64,000 nt of DNA, taken from assembly GCF_024979295.1 (NCBI RefSeq), contig NZ_JANLCJ010000003.1, positions 124,001-188,000 on the forward strand, written 5' to 3'. Below, one piece after another: positions 57,171-64,000 of the stretch. Made by a program: the position numbers and the translations under genes. The stretch is from Herbiconiux daphne (GTDB lineage: Bacteria; Actinomycetota; Actinomycetes; Actinomycetales; Microbacteriaceae). Under the pieces are notes generated by a model. The model was given only the letters and a program-made list of their open reading frames with translations. It had not been told where the DNA came from and did not search any database. The stretch's first letter is position 1, and the number at the start of each line of letters is the position of its first letter.

Positions 57171-58588
57171 GGTTGTGCTCCGGGGTAGGCGGCGTCGCGG
57201 GAGAGGAGGTCGGCTTCGGTCTCGCGCCGCACGATCACGCGCGCGTGGCCGTCGCGCACGGCGACGACCGCGGGGCGGCCGACGTGGTTGTAGTTGCTCG
57301 AGAGCGACCAGCAGTAGGCGCCCGTGGCCGGCACGGCCACCAGGTCGCCCGGCTCGACGTCGCCCGGCAGGTAGTCGGCGTAGACCACGATGTCGCCGCT
57401 CTCGCAGTGCTTGCCGGCGATGCGCACCAGCGCGGGGTCGGCATCCGAGGTTCTCGACGCGATGCGCACCGAGTAGTCGGCGCCGTAGAGGGCGGGCCGC
57501 ACGTTGTCGCTCATGCCGCCGTCGACGCTGACATACTTGCGCACCAGGTCGACGGCCTCGCCGCTCTCGCCCGGCACGCTCACGAGCACGTCTTTGATGG
57601 TTCCGACCTCGTAGAGCGTCGCTCCGGCGGTGCCGATGATCGACCGGCCGGGCTCGAACGCGAGGGTAGGCACGGGGATGCCGAGGCGCGCGCACTCCCC
57701 CGCCACGGCCGCGACGATCGACTCCGCGAGCTCGGGCACGGGCGTCGGGTCGTCGGCGACCGTGTAGGCGATGCCGAAGCCGCCGCCCAGGTTGAGCTCG
57801 GGCACCTCGCCGCCGCGGAGCAGCAGCGCGTGCGCCTCGAGCAGCCGCGCGGCCGACTCGGCGAACCCGTCGGATCCGAAGATCTGCGAGCCGATGTGGC
57901 AGTGCAGCCCGAGCAACCGCAGCTCGGGATACGACCGGATGGCGGCCGCGAACTCCTCGGCCTGATCGAGCCGCACGCCGAACTTCTGATCTTCGTGCGC
58001 CGTGGCCAGGAAGTCGTGGGTGTGCGCGTGCACACCGCTGTTCACCCGAACGCGCACGGGCTGCACGCGGCCGTGCCGGGCGGCGGCCGCGGCGATCCGC
58101 TCGATCTCGATCGCGCTGTCGATCACGATCGCGCCGACTCCGGCCGCGACGGCGCGGTCGATCTCGGCGAGCGACTTGTTGTTGCCGTGCAGCCCGATGC
58201 GGTCCGGGTCGACGCCGGCGGCGAGGGCGACCGCGAGCTCTCCGCCGCTGCAGGCGTCGACGGCGAGACCCTCCTCGGTCATCCAGCGCGCCACCTCGAT
58301 GCTGAGGAACGCCTTGCCGGCGTAATAGATCTTCGCGGTGGTTCCCGCGCGTCCGGCGGCGTCGGCGAAGGCGTCGCGGATGTCGCGGGCGCGCGTGCGG
58401 GCATCCGCTTCATCGACCACGTAGAGCGGCGTGCCGAACTCACGCGCGAGGGCCGAGGCGGGCACTCCGGCGAACGCGATCTCGCCGGAGGCCTCACGCA
58501 CGGCGCCGCGCGACCAGATCGGCGCGGGCAGCACGTTGGCGTCGGCCGGGTGGCCGAGCCACGCCGGAGCGAGCGGGCTGGAGGTCAT
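57167..58588 (-). CDS. lysA: diaminopimelate decarboxylase
   Basis: A 473-residue fold III PLP enzyme, the last step of lysine synthesis. The PLP lysine is in KIYYAGKAFLS, the His/Gly motif in GLHCHIGSQIF, the phosphate loop is GGGFGIAYT, and the active-site partner Cys is in GKHCESGDI. The ATG at 58588 follows AAGGGAT and starts TSSPLAPAWLGHPADANVLP. It opens the lysA-hom-thrC-thrB operon and has a structured leader of about 130 nt. Confidence 0.95.
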   Translation of the reverse strand: MTSSPLAPAWLGHPADANVLPAPIWSRGAVREASGEIAFAGVPASALAREFGTPLYVVDEADARTRARDIRDAFADAAGRAGTTAKIYYAGKAFLSIEVARWMTEEGLAVDACSGGELAVALAAGVDPDRIGLHGNNKSLAEIDRAVAAGVGAIVIDSAIEIERIAAAAARHGRVQPVRVRVNSGVHAHTHDFLATAHEDQKFGVRLDQAEEFAAAIRSYPELRLLGLHCHIGSQIFGSDGFAESAARLLEAHALLLRGGEVPELNLGGGFGIAYTVADDPTPVPELAESIVAAVAGECARLGIPVPTLAFEPGRSIIGTAGATLYEVGTIKDVLVSVPGESGEAVDLVRKYVSVDGGMSDNVRPALYGADYSVRIASRTSDADPALVRIAGKHCESGDIVVYADYLPGDVEPGDLVAVPATGAYCWSLSSNYNHVGRPAVVAVRDGHARVIVRRETEADLLSRDAAYPGAQP

Positions 58589-58611
58589 GGGCGATCCCTT
58601 TGCTGTGTCGT

Positions 58612-58683
58612 CGAGACCCGCGGAGCGGGCTCGGCCGTGCGAGAACCGAGTGGCACAAGGGGCGAGCGGACCCGGCTTGGTCC
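58612..58683 (-). promoter_or_regulatory. two leader hairpins upstream of lysA
   Basis: In transcript order, GGACC-AAGCCG-GGTCC (58683-58668), then CGAGCCCGC, three bases, GCGGG(T)CTCG (58633-58612, one bulge), then the AAGGGAT ribosome binding site. No known lysine riboswitch, T-box or Lys/Thr-codon-rich leader frame is recognised. Confidence 0.45.
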
Positions 58684-58726
58684 CTGAAGCCGCGCACCGA
58701 GGTGTGAGCACTCGGCGGTAATAGGG

Positions 58727-58732
58727 ATCCTA
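58727..58732 (-). promoter_or_regulatory. possible -10 of the lysA operon
   Basis: TAGGAT on the minus strand predicts a start near 58720 and a leader of about 130 nt containing the two hairpins. The -35 region would lie near the end of the DUF2993 gene and is not clear. Confidence 0.4.
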
Positions 58733-58760
58733 CCGTTCGCGGGCCACCCGGCCCGTCGTG

Positions 58761-59540
58761 TTACGGGCAGGTGCCGAGGGTGCGCAGGCTGTCCTCGCTC
58801 AGCACGAAGTCGTCGGCGCTGAGGTAAACGGTCGCCTCGCCCTGCGACACCTGCAGCGAGTCGATCGAAGCGCCCTGCGGCAGGTATTCGGCCACGCAGA
58901 CGGTGATCGGCTCGTTCGTGACGTTCTGCAGCAGGCTGCCGACATCGATGTTCAGGTCGTTCGAGCCCTGCGTGAGGGTGGCCGACTCGGGCTGGATCGT
59001 GACCTCGGTTCCCGAGGCGTCGACCTGCCCGGTCACCCGGTAGCCCAGGTCGATGCCGAGGAAGGTGATGTCGCCCTCATAGCTCACGACGTCGTCGCCG
59101 AGCGCCAATTGCGCGTCACCCGGCAGCGTGATGACCCGGTTCACCGCGTTCTGATCGAGGGTGAGCGAGGCCTGGATGTCGCCGACCGGCTTCGTGAGGT
59201 CGGTGGGAACGCCCTTCGCCGTGACGTGAGCGGCGACCGGCACCCCGTCGACCGTGAGGGCGGGGGCGTCGAGCTGCACCTCGTCGAACGAGCCCGCGAT
59301 CAGCTGGGTGAGGAACGAGAACCCGCCGATCGTCACCTGGATGTCGCCCTGCACCTGCTCGGGCAGCTGGTCGGCGATCTCGGCCTCGGCGCGGTTCTGC
59401 GCGTAGGCGCGCACCGCGATGTCGGCCACCACCACGAGCACGGCGAGCACCACCACGATGCCGATCACCCACCAGAGGGCGCGCGACGGCCGTTTCTTCG
59501 CGACCGGCGCGGGCGGGCTGACGTGATGCTCGGTGGTCAT
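58761..59540 (-). CDS. DUF2993 (LmeA-like) membrane-anchored protein
   Basis: A 259-residue protein with a charged cytoplasmic N-terminus (HHVSPPAPVAKKRPSR), one membrane helix (about 22-42) and an extracytoplasmic beta-rich domain. The pattern IADQLPEQVQGDIQVTIGGF and GSFDEVQLDAPAL matches DUF2993, the family of mycobacterial LmeA (a phospholipid-binding protein linked to lipomannan elongation). No lipobox is visible. CAGGAT six bases before the ATG may be a weak leaderless -10. Confidence 0.82.
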   Translation of the reverse strand: MTTEHHVSPPAPVAKKRPSRALWWVIGIVVVLAVLVVVADIAVRAYAQNRAEAEIADQLPEQVQGDIQVTIGGFSFLTQLIAGSFDEVQLDAPALTVDGVPVAAHVTAKGVPTDLTKPVGDIQASLTLDQNAVNRVITLPGDAQLALGDDVVSYEGDITFLGIDLGYRVTGQVDASGTEVTIQPESATLTQGSNDLNIDVGSLLQNVTNEPITVCVAEYLPQGASIDSLQVSQGEATVYLSADDFVLSEDSLRTLGTCP

Positions 59541-59577
59541 GACCCCATCCTGCCCGCAAACGCCGCCGGGCGGCGGG

Positions 59578-61236
59578 TCACATGCGGTCGGGAGCCGAGA
59601 CGCCGATCAGGTCGAGGCCGTTGCGCAGCACCTGGCCGGTGGCGTCGTTCAGCCACAGCCGCGTGCCGTGCAGGGCCGTGATCGGCTCGTCGCCGAACGG
59701 CAGCACCCGGCAGGCGTCGTACCAGCGGTGGTAGTAGCCGGCGAGCTCTTCGAGGTAGCGGGCCACGCGGTGCGGCTCGCGCAGCTCGGCCGCGTGGGCG
59801 ACGATGCGGGGGAACTCCTGCAGCGCGCCGATGAGGGCGTTCTCGGTGGGGTGCACGAGCAGTGCGGGCTCGAAATCGGCGCGCGTGACGCCGGCGTCGG
59901 CGGCGTTGCGGGCCACCGAGCGGGTGCGGGCATGGGCGTACTGCACGTAGAACACCGGATTGTCGTTGGTGCGCGAGCGCAGCTTCTCGCCGTCGAGCGA
60001 GAGCGGCGAATCGGCCGGGTAGCGCGCGAGCCAGTAGCGCAGCGCGTCGGCGCCGAGCCAGTCGAGCAGGTCGTCGAGCTCGATGATGTTGCCGGCGCGC
60101 TTGGAGAGCTTGGCGCCGTTGAGGTTCACCAGCTGCCCGATCAGCACGCTGAGACCGGTGTCGGGGTCGTCGCCCGCCGCGGCCGCGAGGGCCTTGAGGC
60201 GCCCCACGTAGCCGTGGTGGTCGGCCCCGAGCAGATAGATCTTCTCGGGGAACCCGCGGTCCTTCTTCGACAGGTAGTAGGCGGCATCCGCGGCGAAGTA
60301 GGTCACGATGCCGTTGCCCCGGGTGAGCACGCGGTCTTTGTCGTCGCCGAAGTCGGTGGTGCGCACCCACACGGCGTCGTCGGCCTCGTAGACGTGGCCC
60401 TGGGCGCGCAACCGTGCCTCGGCGTCGTCGATCGCGGTGAGGCCGGTGGCGGCATCCGGTGTGTGCAGGGTGCGCTCGGAGAAGAACACGTCGAAGTGCA
60501 CGTGGAAGTTCGCCAGCGACTGCTTGATCTCGGCCAGCTGCAGCTCGTAGGCCAGGTCGCGGGCGAGCGCGATCGCCTCGGCGTCGGGCCGCTCGAGCAG
60601 GTCGGGGATCTGCTCGAGCACCCGCTGCGCGAGGGTCTGGATGTAGGGGCCGGGGTAGCCCTTCTCGGGCGTCGGCTCGCCCTTGGCCGCGGCGAGGATC
60701 GAGAGGCCGAAGACATCCATCTGGCTGCCGGCGTCGTTGATGTAGTACTCGGTGGTGACGGCGGCACCGGATGCCTTGAGCACGCGGGCGATCGAGTCGC
60801 CGAGCGCCGCCCACCGGGTGTGGCCGATGTGCAGCGGGCCGGTGGGATTGGCCGAGACGAACTCCATGTTGATGGTGTGGCCGGCGAGGGCGTCGTTGTG
60901 GCCGTAGCCGTCGCCGCTCTCGACGATCGTGCGCGCCACCTCGGCGGCCGCGGCGGCCTCGAGGGTGATGTTGATGAAGCCCGGGCCTGCGACCTCGACC
61001 GAGGCCACGCCGTCGAGAGCCCGGATGGCGGGAACGAGCTCCTCGGCGAACGCGCGCGGGTTCGTGCCGAGCCGCTTGGCCAGTCTCATGGCGATGTTCG
61101 AGGCCCAGTCGCCGTGGTCGCGGTTGCGCGGGCGCTCGAGCGCGGTGTCGCCCTCGGTGATCTCGACGCCCCCGGCGGTGGCGAGGCGGTCGGTCACGAT
61201 GGCGAACAGAGCGGCGGAGAGGGCTTCGGGAGTCAC
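59578..61236 (-). CDS. argS: arginyl-tRNA synthetase
   Basis: A 552-residue class I synthetase. The N-terminal additional domain is followed by the HIGH region [36 protein letters not shown] and the KMSKS-equivalent [15 protein letters not shown] lie in the catalytic core. A DALR anticodon-binding domain ends with [13 protein letters not shown]. The GTG at 61236 is chosen because a TAGGAT hexamer (61250-61245) predicts a transcript start about 2 nt upstream, excluding the TTG two codons earlier. The cognate-type tRNA-Arg(CCG) lies 0.9 kb away. Confidence 0.95.
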   Translation of the reverse strand: MTPEALSAALFAIVTDRLATAGGVEITEGDTALERPRNRDHGDWASNIAMRLAKRLGTNPRAFAEELVPAIRALDGVASVEVAGPGFINITLEAAAAAEVARTIVESGDGYGHNDALAGHTINMEFVSANPTGPLHIGHTRWAALGDSIARVLKASGAAVTTEYYINDAGSQMDVFGLSILAAAKGEPTPEKGYPGPYIQTLAQRVLEQIPDLLERPDAEAIALARDLAYELQLAEIKQSLANFHVHFDVFFSERTLHTPDAATGLTAIDDAEARLRAQGHVYEADDAVWVRTTDFGDDKDRVLTRGNGIVTYFAADAAYYLSKKDRGFPEKIYLLGADHHGYVGRLKALAAAAGDDPDTGLSVLIGQLVNLNGAKLSKRAGNIIELDDLLDWLGADALRYWLARYPADSPLSLDGEKLRSRTNDNPVFYVQYAHARTRSVARNAADAGVTRADFEPALLVHPTENALIGALQEFPRIVAHAAELREPHRVARYLEELAGYYHRWYDACRVLPFGDEPITALHGTRLWLNDATGQVLRNGLDLIGVSAPDRM

Positions 61237-61244
61237 GGCCAACG

Positions 61245-61250
61245 ATCCTA
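61245..61250 (-). promoter_or_regulatory. -10 of argS
   Basis: TAGGAT, eight bases, GTG at 61236, predicting a leader of about 2 nt. Confidence 0.45.
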
Positions 61251-61296
61251 TCGCGCGCGGCTGAGCGCTCCGGCGGCGGGGCGCCCGAGCTCGACG

Positions 61297-62091
61297 CTAG
61301 TGCAGCTCGACGAGCTGGGTGAGATCGTCGGCCGGCAGCACGTCGGCGACCGCCGACACCTCGAGGTGGTCGAGCACGAGGTTGCCGCCGTGGTTGGTGA
61401 GGAACGCGGTGTCGGCGGCATCCCGCCCCGTCGCGATGCGCAGCAACGACTGGCGGGGGGCCAGGGTGGTCGCGTCGACGATGTGCCAGGCGCCTTCGAC
61501 GAACGCCTCGGCGACGGCGTGGAAATCCATCGGGTAGAGACCGGGCGCATACACCGACACCAGCCGCGCCGGCACGTCGAGCGCGCGCAGCAGGGCGATG
61601 ACGAGATGGGCGTAGTCGCGGCAGACGCCCTTGCGCAGCAGCAGGGTCTGCACGGCGCCGTCGGTGGGGGCGCTCGAACCGGGCACGTAGCTCAGCTCGG
61701 AGCCCACCCACGAGCTGACCGCCTCGAGCAGCTCGCGGTCGAACAGGCCCCGGAACTCCCCCAGCGCCGTGGGCATCAGGGTGTCGGACTCGCAGTAGCG
61801 GCTCGGGCGCAGGTAACGGATGAGATCGACCGGCTCGACCGGCGCCGCGGGCGCCTCGCCGTCGACCACGGCCTCGTAACGAGCCGTGAACCGGCCGGGC
61901 GGCACCTGGAACTGGTGCAGCCGCGTGCCGTGGTTGTCGGTGATGTCCTCCGGCACGATCGGTTTTCCGTCGACGCGGTAGTCGATGACCTCCCGCGTGA
62001 ACGTCGCGCCCGGTGCGGCGGCGATCGAGAAGACGACGGTCGTGCCGAAATCGACGGTCGCGTCGATGTGGGCGAAGACGGAACGCTGCAT
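61297..62091 (-). CDS. transglutaminase-like family protein
   Basis: A 264-residue protein with an N-terminal beta-rich domain (about 1-85) and a transglutaminase core. The Cys is in LLRKGVCRDYAHLVIALL, the His in MDFHAVAEAFVEG and the Asp in WHIVDATTLAP. Bacterial members are mostly cysteine proteases or amidases of unknown substrate. No signal peptide. The ATG at 62091 (MQRSVFAHIDATVDFG) gives the family start; the longer frame crosses the divergent tRNA gene. Confidence 0.85.
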   Translation of the reverse strand: MQRSVFAHIDATVDFGTTVVFSIAAAPGATFTREVIDYRVDGKPIVPEDITDNHGTRLHQFQVPPGRFTARYEAVVDGEAPAAPVEPVDLIRYLRPSRYCESDTLMPTALGEFRGLFDRELLEAVSSWVGSELSYVPGSSAPTDGAVQTLLLRKGVCRDYAHLVIALLRALDVPARLVSVYAPGLYPMDFHAVAEAFVEGAWHIVDATTLAPRQSLLRIATGRDAADTAFLTNHGGNLVLDHLEVSAVADVLPADDLTQLVELH

Positions 62092-62151
62092 GCCTTCGAT
62101 CTTGTCACGGCCGCGGAGCCCGGCGTGACCGATCACCGGCCGACATCCTGC

Positions 62152-62157
62152 TAACCT
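62152..62157 (+). promoter_or_regulatory. possible -10 of the tRNA-Arg gene
   Basis: TAACCT lies 16 bp before the mature tRNA 5' end. A TGACCG word 20 bp upstream is a weak -35. Confidence 0.35.
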
Positions 62158-62173
62158 TGGTGACGCACCCCGA

Positions 62174-62246
62174 GCCCCCATAGCTCAGGGGATAGAGCGT
62201 CTGCCTCCGGAGCAGAAGGCCGTAGGTTCAAATCCTACTGGGGGCA
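62174..62246 (+). tRNA. tRNA-Arg(CCG)
   Basis: A complete 73-nt cloverleaf. Acceptor arms are GCCCCCA and TGGGGGC with discriminator A. The D-arm is GCTC/GAGC. The anticodon stem TCTGC/GCAGA encloses loop CTCCGGA, so the anticodon is CCG reading CGG. The T-arm is GTAGG-TTCAAAT-CCTAC. The 3' CCA is not fully encoded (ACCG follows). CGG is a common Arg codon in this GC-rich genome. Confidence 0.97.
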
Positions 62247-62257
62247 CCGTGTTCATG

Positions 62258-62282
62258 CCGCGCCGCCGCCTCTGCGGCGCGG
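62258..62282. terminator. GC hairpin after tRNA-Arg, shared core with 2653-2677
   Basis: CCGCGCCGC, loop CGCCTCT, GCGGCGCGG form a perfect 9-bp stem 12 nt after the tRNA and 43 nt beyond the convergent nlpC gene. It probably terminates both. Confidence 0.6.
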
Positions 62283-62324
62283 GTGGCTTATCCGCCGGTG
62301 TTGCGGTGCGGGGTCGTGTTCGGG

Positions 62325-63620
62325 TCAGACCAGGCGGACGAAGTAGTAGCTGCCCCAGAGGCCGGGGTTGTGGGTGACGTAGCGGCCCCAGTCGGGCGAG
62401 TGGATGACGCCGCCAGTGCCGTCGTAGATGCCGATGTGCGTTCCCGGCCACACGACGAGGTCGCCGGCCTGGGCGTCTTGCGGCGACACGCGCACGCCCA
62501 TGGCGGCCTGGCGGCTCACCAGACGCGGCAGCTGGATGCCGAACTGACCGAAGACGTATTGCGTGAGACCGTCGCAGCCGAAGCTGTCGTTGGGGTCGGC
62601 GCCGTAGCCGTAGGGAACCACGCCCACGAACTGCTCGGCGTAGGCCACGACGGCCTCACCGCTGTACGACTGGGCCGGCGGCGCCACGACGATGCCGCCG
62701 CTCCCACCGCCGCCGGACCCAGCTCCCCCACCCGAACCGGAGCCCCCACCCCCGGAACCCGACCCGCCGCCGTCGCCGGCTGCGGCCGCTGCGGCGTCGC
62801 GGGCGGCCTGCGCTGCCGCGGCCTCCTGCTCGGCCCTCGCCTGACGCTCGATTTCGGCCTGCACGAGGCCCTCTCGGTACTGCGCCTCGGTGTTCACCGT
62901 GTCGTCTTTCAGGGCCGCGAGCTGCACCGTCAGCTCGGCCTGATGGTTCTCCTGCTCCATCAAGGCGCCCTGCACGGTCTTCTGCGCCTCGAGAGCCGAC
63001 TGCAACGAGGCATCCGCGGCCGCCGCCAGCGCGGCGAGACCGGCCTGCGCCACCGCCGCCTGATCGCTGAGCGACGACGCCGTGTTCTCGTCCTGCTTCG
63101 CCTTGTCGAACACGCCCTTGCTGGTCTCGCTCAGCTTCGACATCGTGCCGAGCTGGTAGAGCAGGTCGTCGCTGCCGCCGCCCGACACCAGCAGGTGCGA
63201 GGTCAGGTCGTTGCCGGCGCTGCGGGCGAACTGGGCCGCGAGGCCCGCGGCGCGCTTGCTCGACTGGTCGGCGATCGTCGCCGCCGTGGCGGCCTGCGCG
63301 CCGAGTTCAGCGGCCTTGCGCGTGCCCTGCGCGAGTGCGTTCTGGGCGATCTGGTCGGCCTCCCAGGCCTGGTTGGCCACCGCCTGCGCGGCCTCGACCT
63401 CGGCCTGCATGCCCGCGATCAGGCCCTCGATCTCGTCGATCTGGCTCTGCTTCGCGCCCTCACTGGCCTTGGCGGCCTGCACGTCGTCCCACGACGGGTA
63501 GTCGGTGGCGGCCGCCGGCGACGTCACGAGCAGAGTGGCGGCGAGCACGCCGACGACTGCCAGCGCACCCGCGCCGAACAGCCGCTTGAGGCGATGTGCA
63601 GATGACGCGGTGACCCGCAT
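62325..63620 (-). CDS. secreted NlpC/P60 peptidoglycan hydrolase (RipA-like)
   Basis: A 431-residue exported protein. It has a signal peptide (about 1-38, hydrophobic FGAGALAVVGVLAATLLV, cleavage near SPAAA-TD). A long coiled-coil domain follows (about 45-280), then a Gly/Ser-rich linker (about 283-309) and a C-terminal NlpC/P60 domain. The Cys is Cys349 in SFGCDGLTQYVFG and the His is His395 in PGTHIGIYDG. The usual DCSG around the Cys is GCDG here. It should cut stem peptides during cell separation, with the coiled coil keeping it inactive or tethered. GGGGGAG precedes the ATG. Confidence 0.9.
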   Translation of the reverse strand: MRVTASSAHRLKRLFGAGALAVVGVLAATLLVTSPAAATDYPSWDDVQAAKASEGAKQSQIDEIEGLIAGMQAEVEAAQAVANQAWEADQIAQNALAQGTRKAAELGAQAATAATIADQSSKRAAGLAAQFARSAGNDLTSHLLVSGGGSDDLLYQLGTMSKLSETSKGVFDKAKQDENTASSLSDQAAVAQAGLAALAAAADASLQSALEAQKTVQGALMEQENHQAELTVQLAALKDDTVNTEAQYREGLVQAEIERQARAEQEAAAAQAARDAAAAAAGDGGGSGSGGGGSGSGGGAGSGGGGSGGIVVAPPAQSYSGEAVVAYAEQFVGVVPYGYGADPNDSFGCDGLTQYVFGQFGIQLPRLVSRQAAMGVRVSPQDAQAGDLVVWPGTHIGIYDGTGGVIHSPDWGRYVTHNPGLWGSYYFVRLV

Positions 63621-63695
63621 GTACTCCCCCGAACGATCGAGCTCCGCGGCATCCGATTCACACCAGTCACACGCGCAACAGCAACAACGCTGATC

Positions 63696-63725
63696 ACATT
63701 AGCAACTCACCGGCGTTTCTGACAG
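63696..63725 (-). promoter_or_regulatory. promoter of the NlpC/P60 gene
   Basis: Minus strand -35 CTGTCA (63725-63720), 18-bp spacer, -10 TAATGT (63701-63696). The leader would be about 70 nt with a GGGGGAG site. I see no c-di-AMP riboswitch consensus in it. Confidence 0.5.
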
Positions 63726-63745
63726 CCGAATTCGAATCGTCGGGT

Positions 63746-63949
63746 TTATAGTCCGCGATCCGCGGTCGGGCAATAGAGCTGCGTGCGCTCTCCCGAGCGG
63801 TCGATCTCGTGCTCGTCCATCGGCCGGCCGCACAGGGGGCAGACCCGGGCGGCGGGCGGCGTCGGCACCTCGACGTCATAGGGGCCGAGCGGCGGCGGAC
63901 CGATCCAGGGCAGTAGTCGGCGATTCAACCGGTCGATGAATTTGCTCAC
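63746..63949 (-). CDS. small zinc-ribbon-like protein
   Basis: A 67-residue protein starting at GTG 63949. A helical N-terminus (SKFIDRLNRRLLPWIGPP) is followed by a probable zinc site with ligands in VCPLCGRPMDEH and a later YCP. The pattern CPLC-x5-H-x11-C suggests Cys3His zinc binding. No named family is recognised. The start lies seven bases after a TACACT hexamer inside a TTAGTACACTAA palindrome. The remaining 51 bp to the window end hold no gene. Confidence 0.68.
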   Translation of the reverse strand: MSKFIDRLNRRLLPWIGPPPLGPYDVEVPTPPAARVCPLCGRPMDEHEIDRSGERTQLYCPTADRGL

Positions 63950-63954
63950 ATCGA

Positions 63955-63966
63955 TTAGTGTACTAA
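63955..63966 (-). promoter_or_regulatory. palindromic operator with embedded -10 upstream of the zinc-ribbon gene
   Basis: Minus strand TTAGTACACTAA has 5-bp arms TTAGT/ACTAA. The hexamer TACACT (63962-63957) is part of it and lies seven bases before the GTG. A repressor site at a nearly leaderless promoter is inferred. Confidence 0.45.
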
Positions 63967-64000
63967 CTATTCGCACCCTCAGCGAGTGCTCCGACCTGGG

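Noticed and set aside
58589..58760. Lysine riboswitch or T-box upstream of lysA
   Set aside because: No T-box consensus, specifier loop or L-box core could be recognised; only two simple hairpins are seen.
63621..63745. c-di-AMP riboswitch before the NlpC/P60 gene
   Set aside because: Such riboswitches often control cell-wall hydrolases in actinobacteria, but the about 70-nt predicted leader is too short and lacks the consensus.

Overview
The window is a 64 kb piece of a high-GC actinobacterial chromosome. Three things point to Microbacteriaceae (order Micrococcales), although no single gene fixes the genus: the gene content and order (proS-nusA-ylxR-infB-rbfA, atpBEFHAGDC, lysA-hom-thrC-thrB-rho-prfA-prmC-tsaC-wecA-atpI), a Rho with a very long Asn/Gln/Arg/Asp-rich N-terminal region, and the ubiquitous GGATGCC/GGCATCC word that breaks the otherwise GC3-rich codon use. 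I see no IS element, prophage, plasmid function, CRISPR array or rRNA. This is core chromosome with a few accessory patches.

Layout. 1-10.5 kb: tail of an MFS exporter, then minus-strand genes for a HelD/HelR-type helicase, an FKBP isomerase, a PrsW-family membrane protease, a GlcD-like FAD oxidase with aspartate ammonia-lyase, an aldehyde dehydrogenase and a PiT phosphate transporter with a small membrane partner. 10.6-20 kb: oligopeptidase B, a SNF2 helicase, a plus-strand pseudouridine-catabolism operon (unknown gene, psuG, PfkB kinase), a 115-bp tandem-repeat patch and an M20 peptidase. 20-30.2 kb: SGNH hydrolase, SDR/DUF2867 protein, deoC with two aldehyde dehydrogenases (one truncated), MFS permease, ribF, two small membrane proteins, truB and a P-loop-less nucleoside-kinase homologue. 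30.2-39.4 kb: mutY, then rbfA, infB, ylxR, nusA and proS (translation and transcription core, no rimP in this cluster), ogt and yaaA. 39.5-48.3 kb: complete F1Fo ATP synthase operon preceded by an AtpI-like protein and a WecA/MraY-family transferase. 48.3-53.6 kb: tsaC, a small membrane protein, prmC, prfA, rho. 53.7-61.2 kb: thrB, thrC, hom, lysA, a DUF2993 lipoprotein-like gene and argS. 61.3-64 kb: a transglutaminase-like protein, tRNA-Arg(CCG), an NlpC/P60 hydrolase and a small zinc-ribbon protein.

How it works together. Most minus-strand genes sit in tightly coupled blocks with 1-4 nt ATGA/GTGA/TGATG overlaps. Genes at the heads of blocks repeatedly show a TANNNT -10 hexamer exactly six bases before the start codon, so leaderless transcription appears to be a standard mode here. 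Two genes (psuG, atpB) are best explained by CTG start codons. Other unusual features are the 115-bp intergenic tandem repeats, a 19-bp tandem duplication that forms the end of nusA and the start of ylxR, a kinase homologue that has lost its P-loop lysine, a truncated aldehyde-dehydrogenase partner beside deoC, and a 46-codon orphan reading frame under a palindromic leaderless promoter. No spectacular new multi-gene system is evident. The best candidates for new biology are these small elements.
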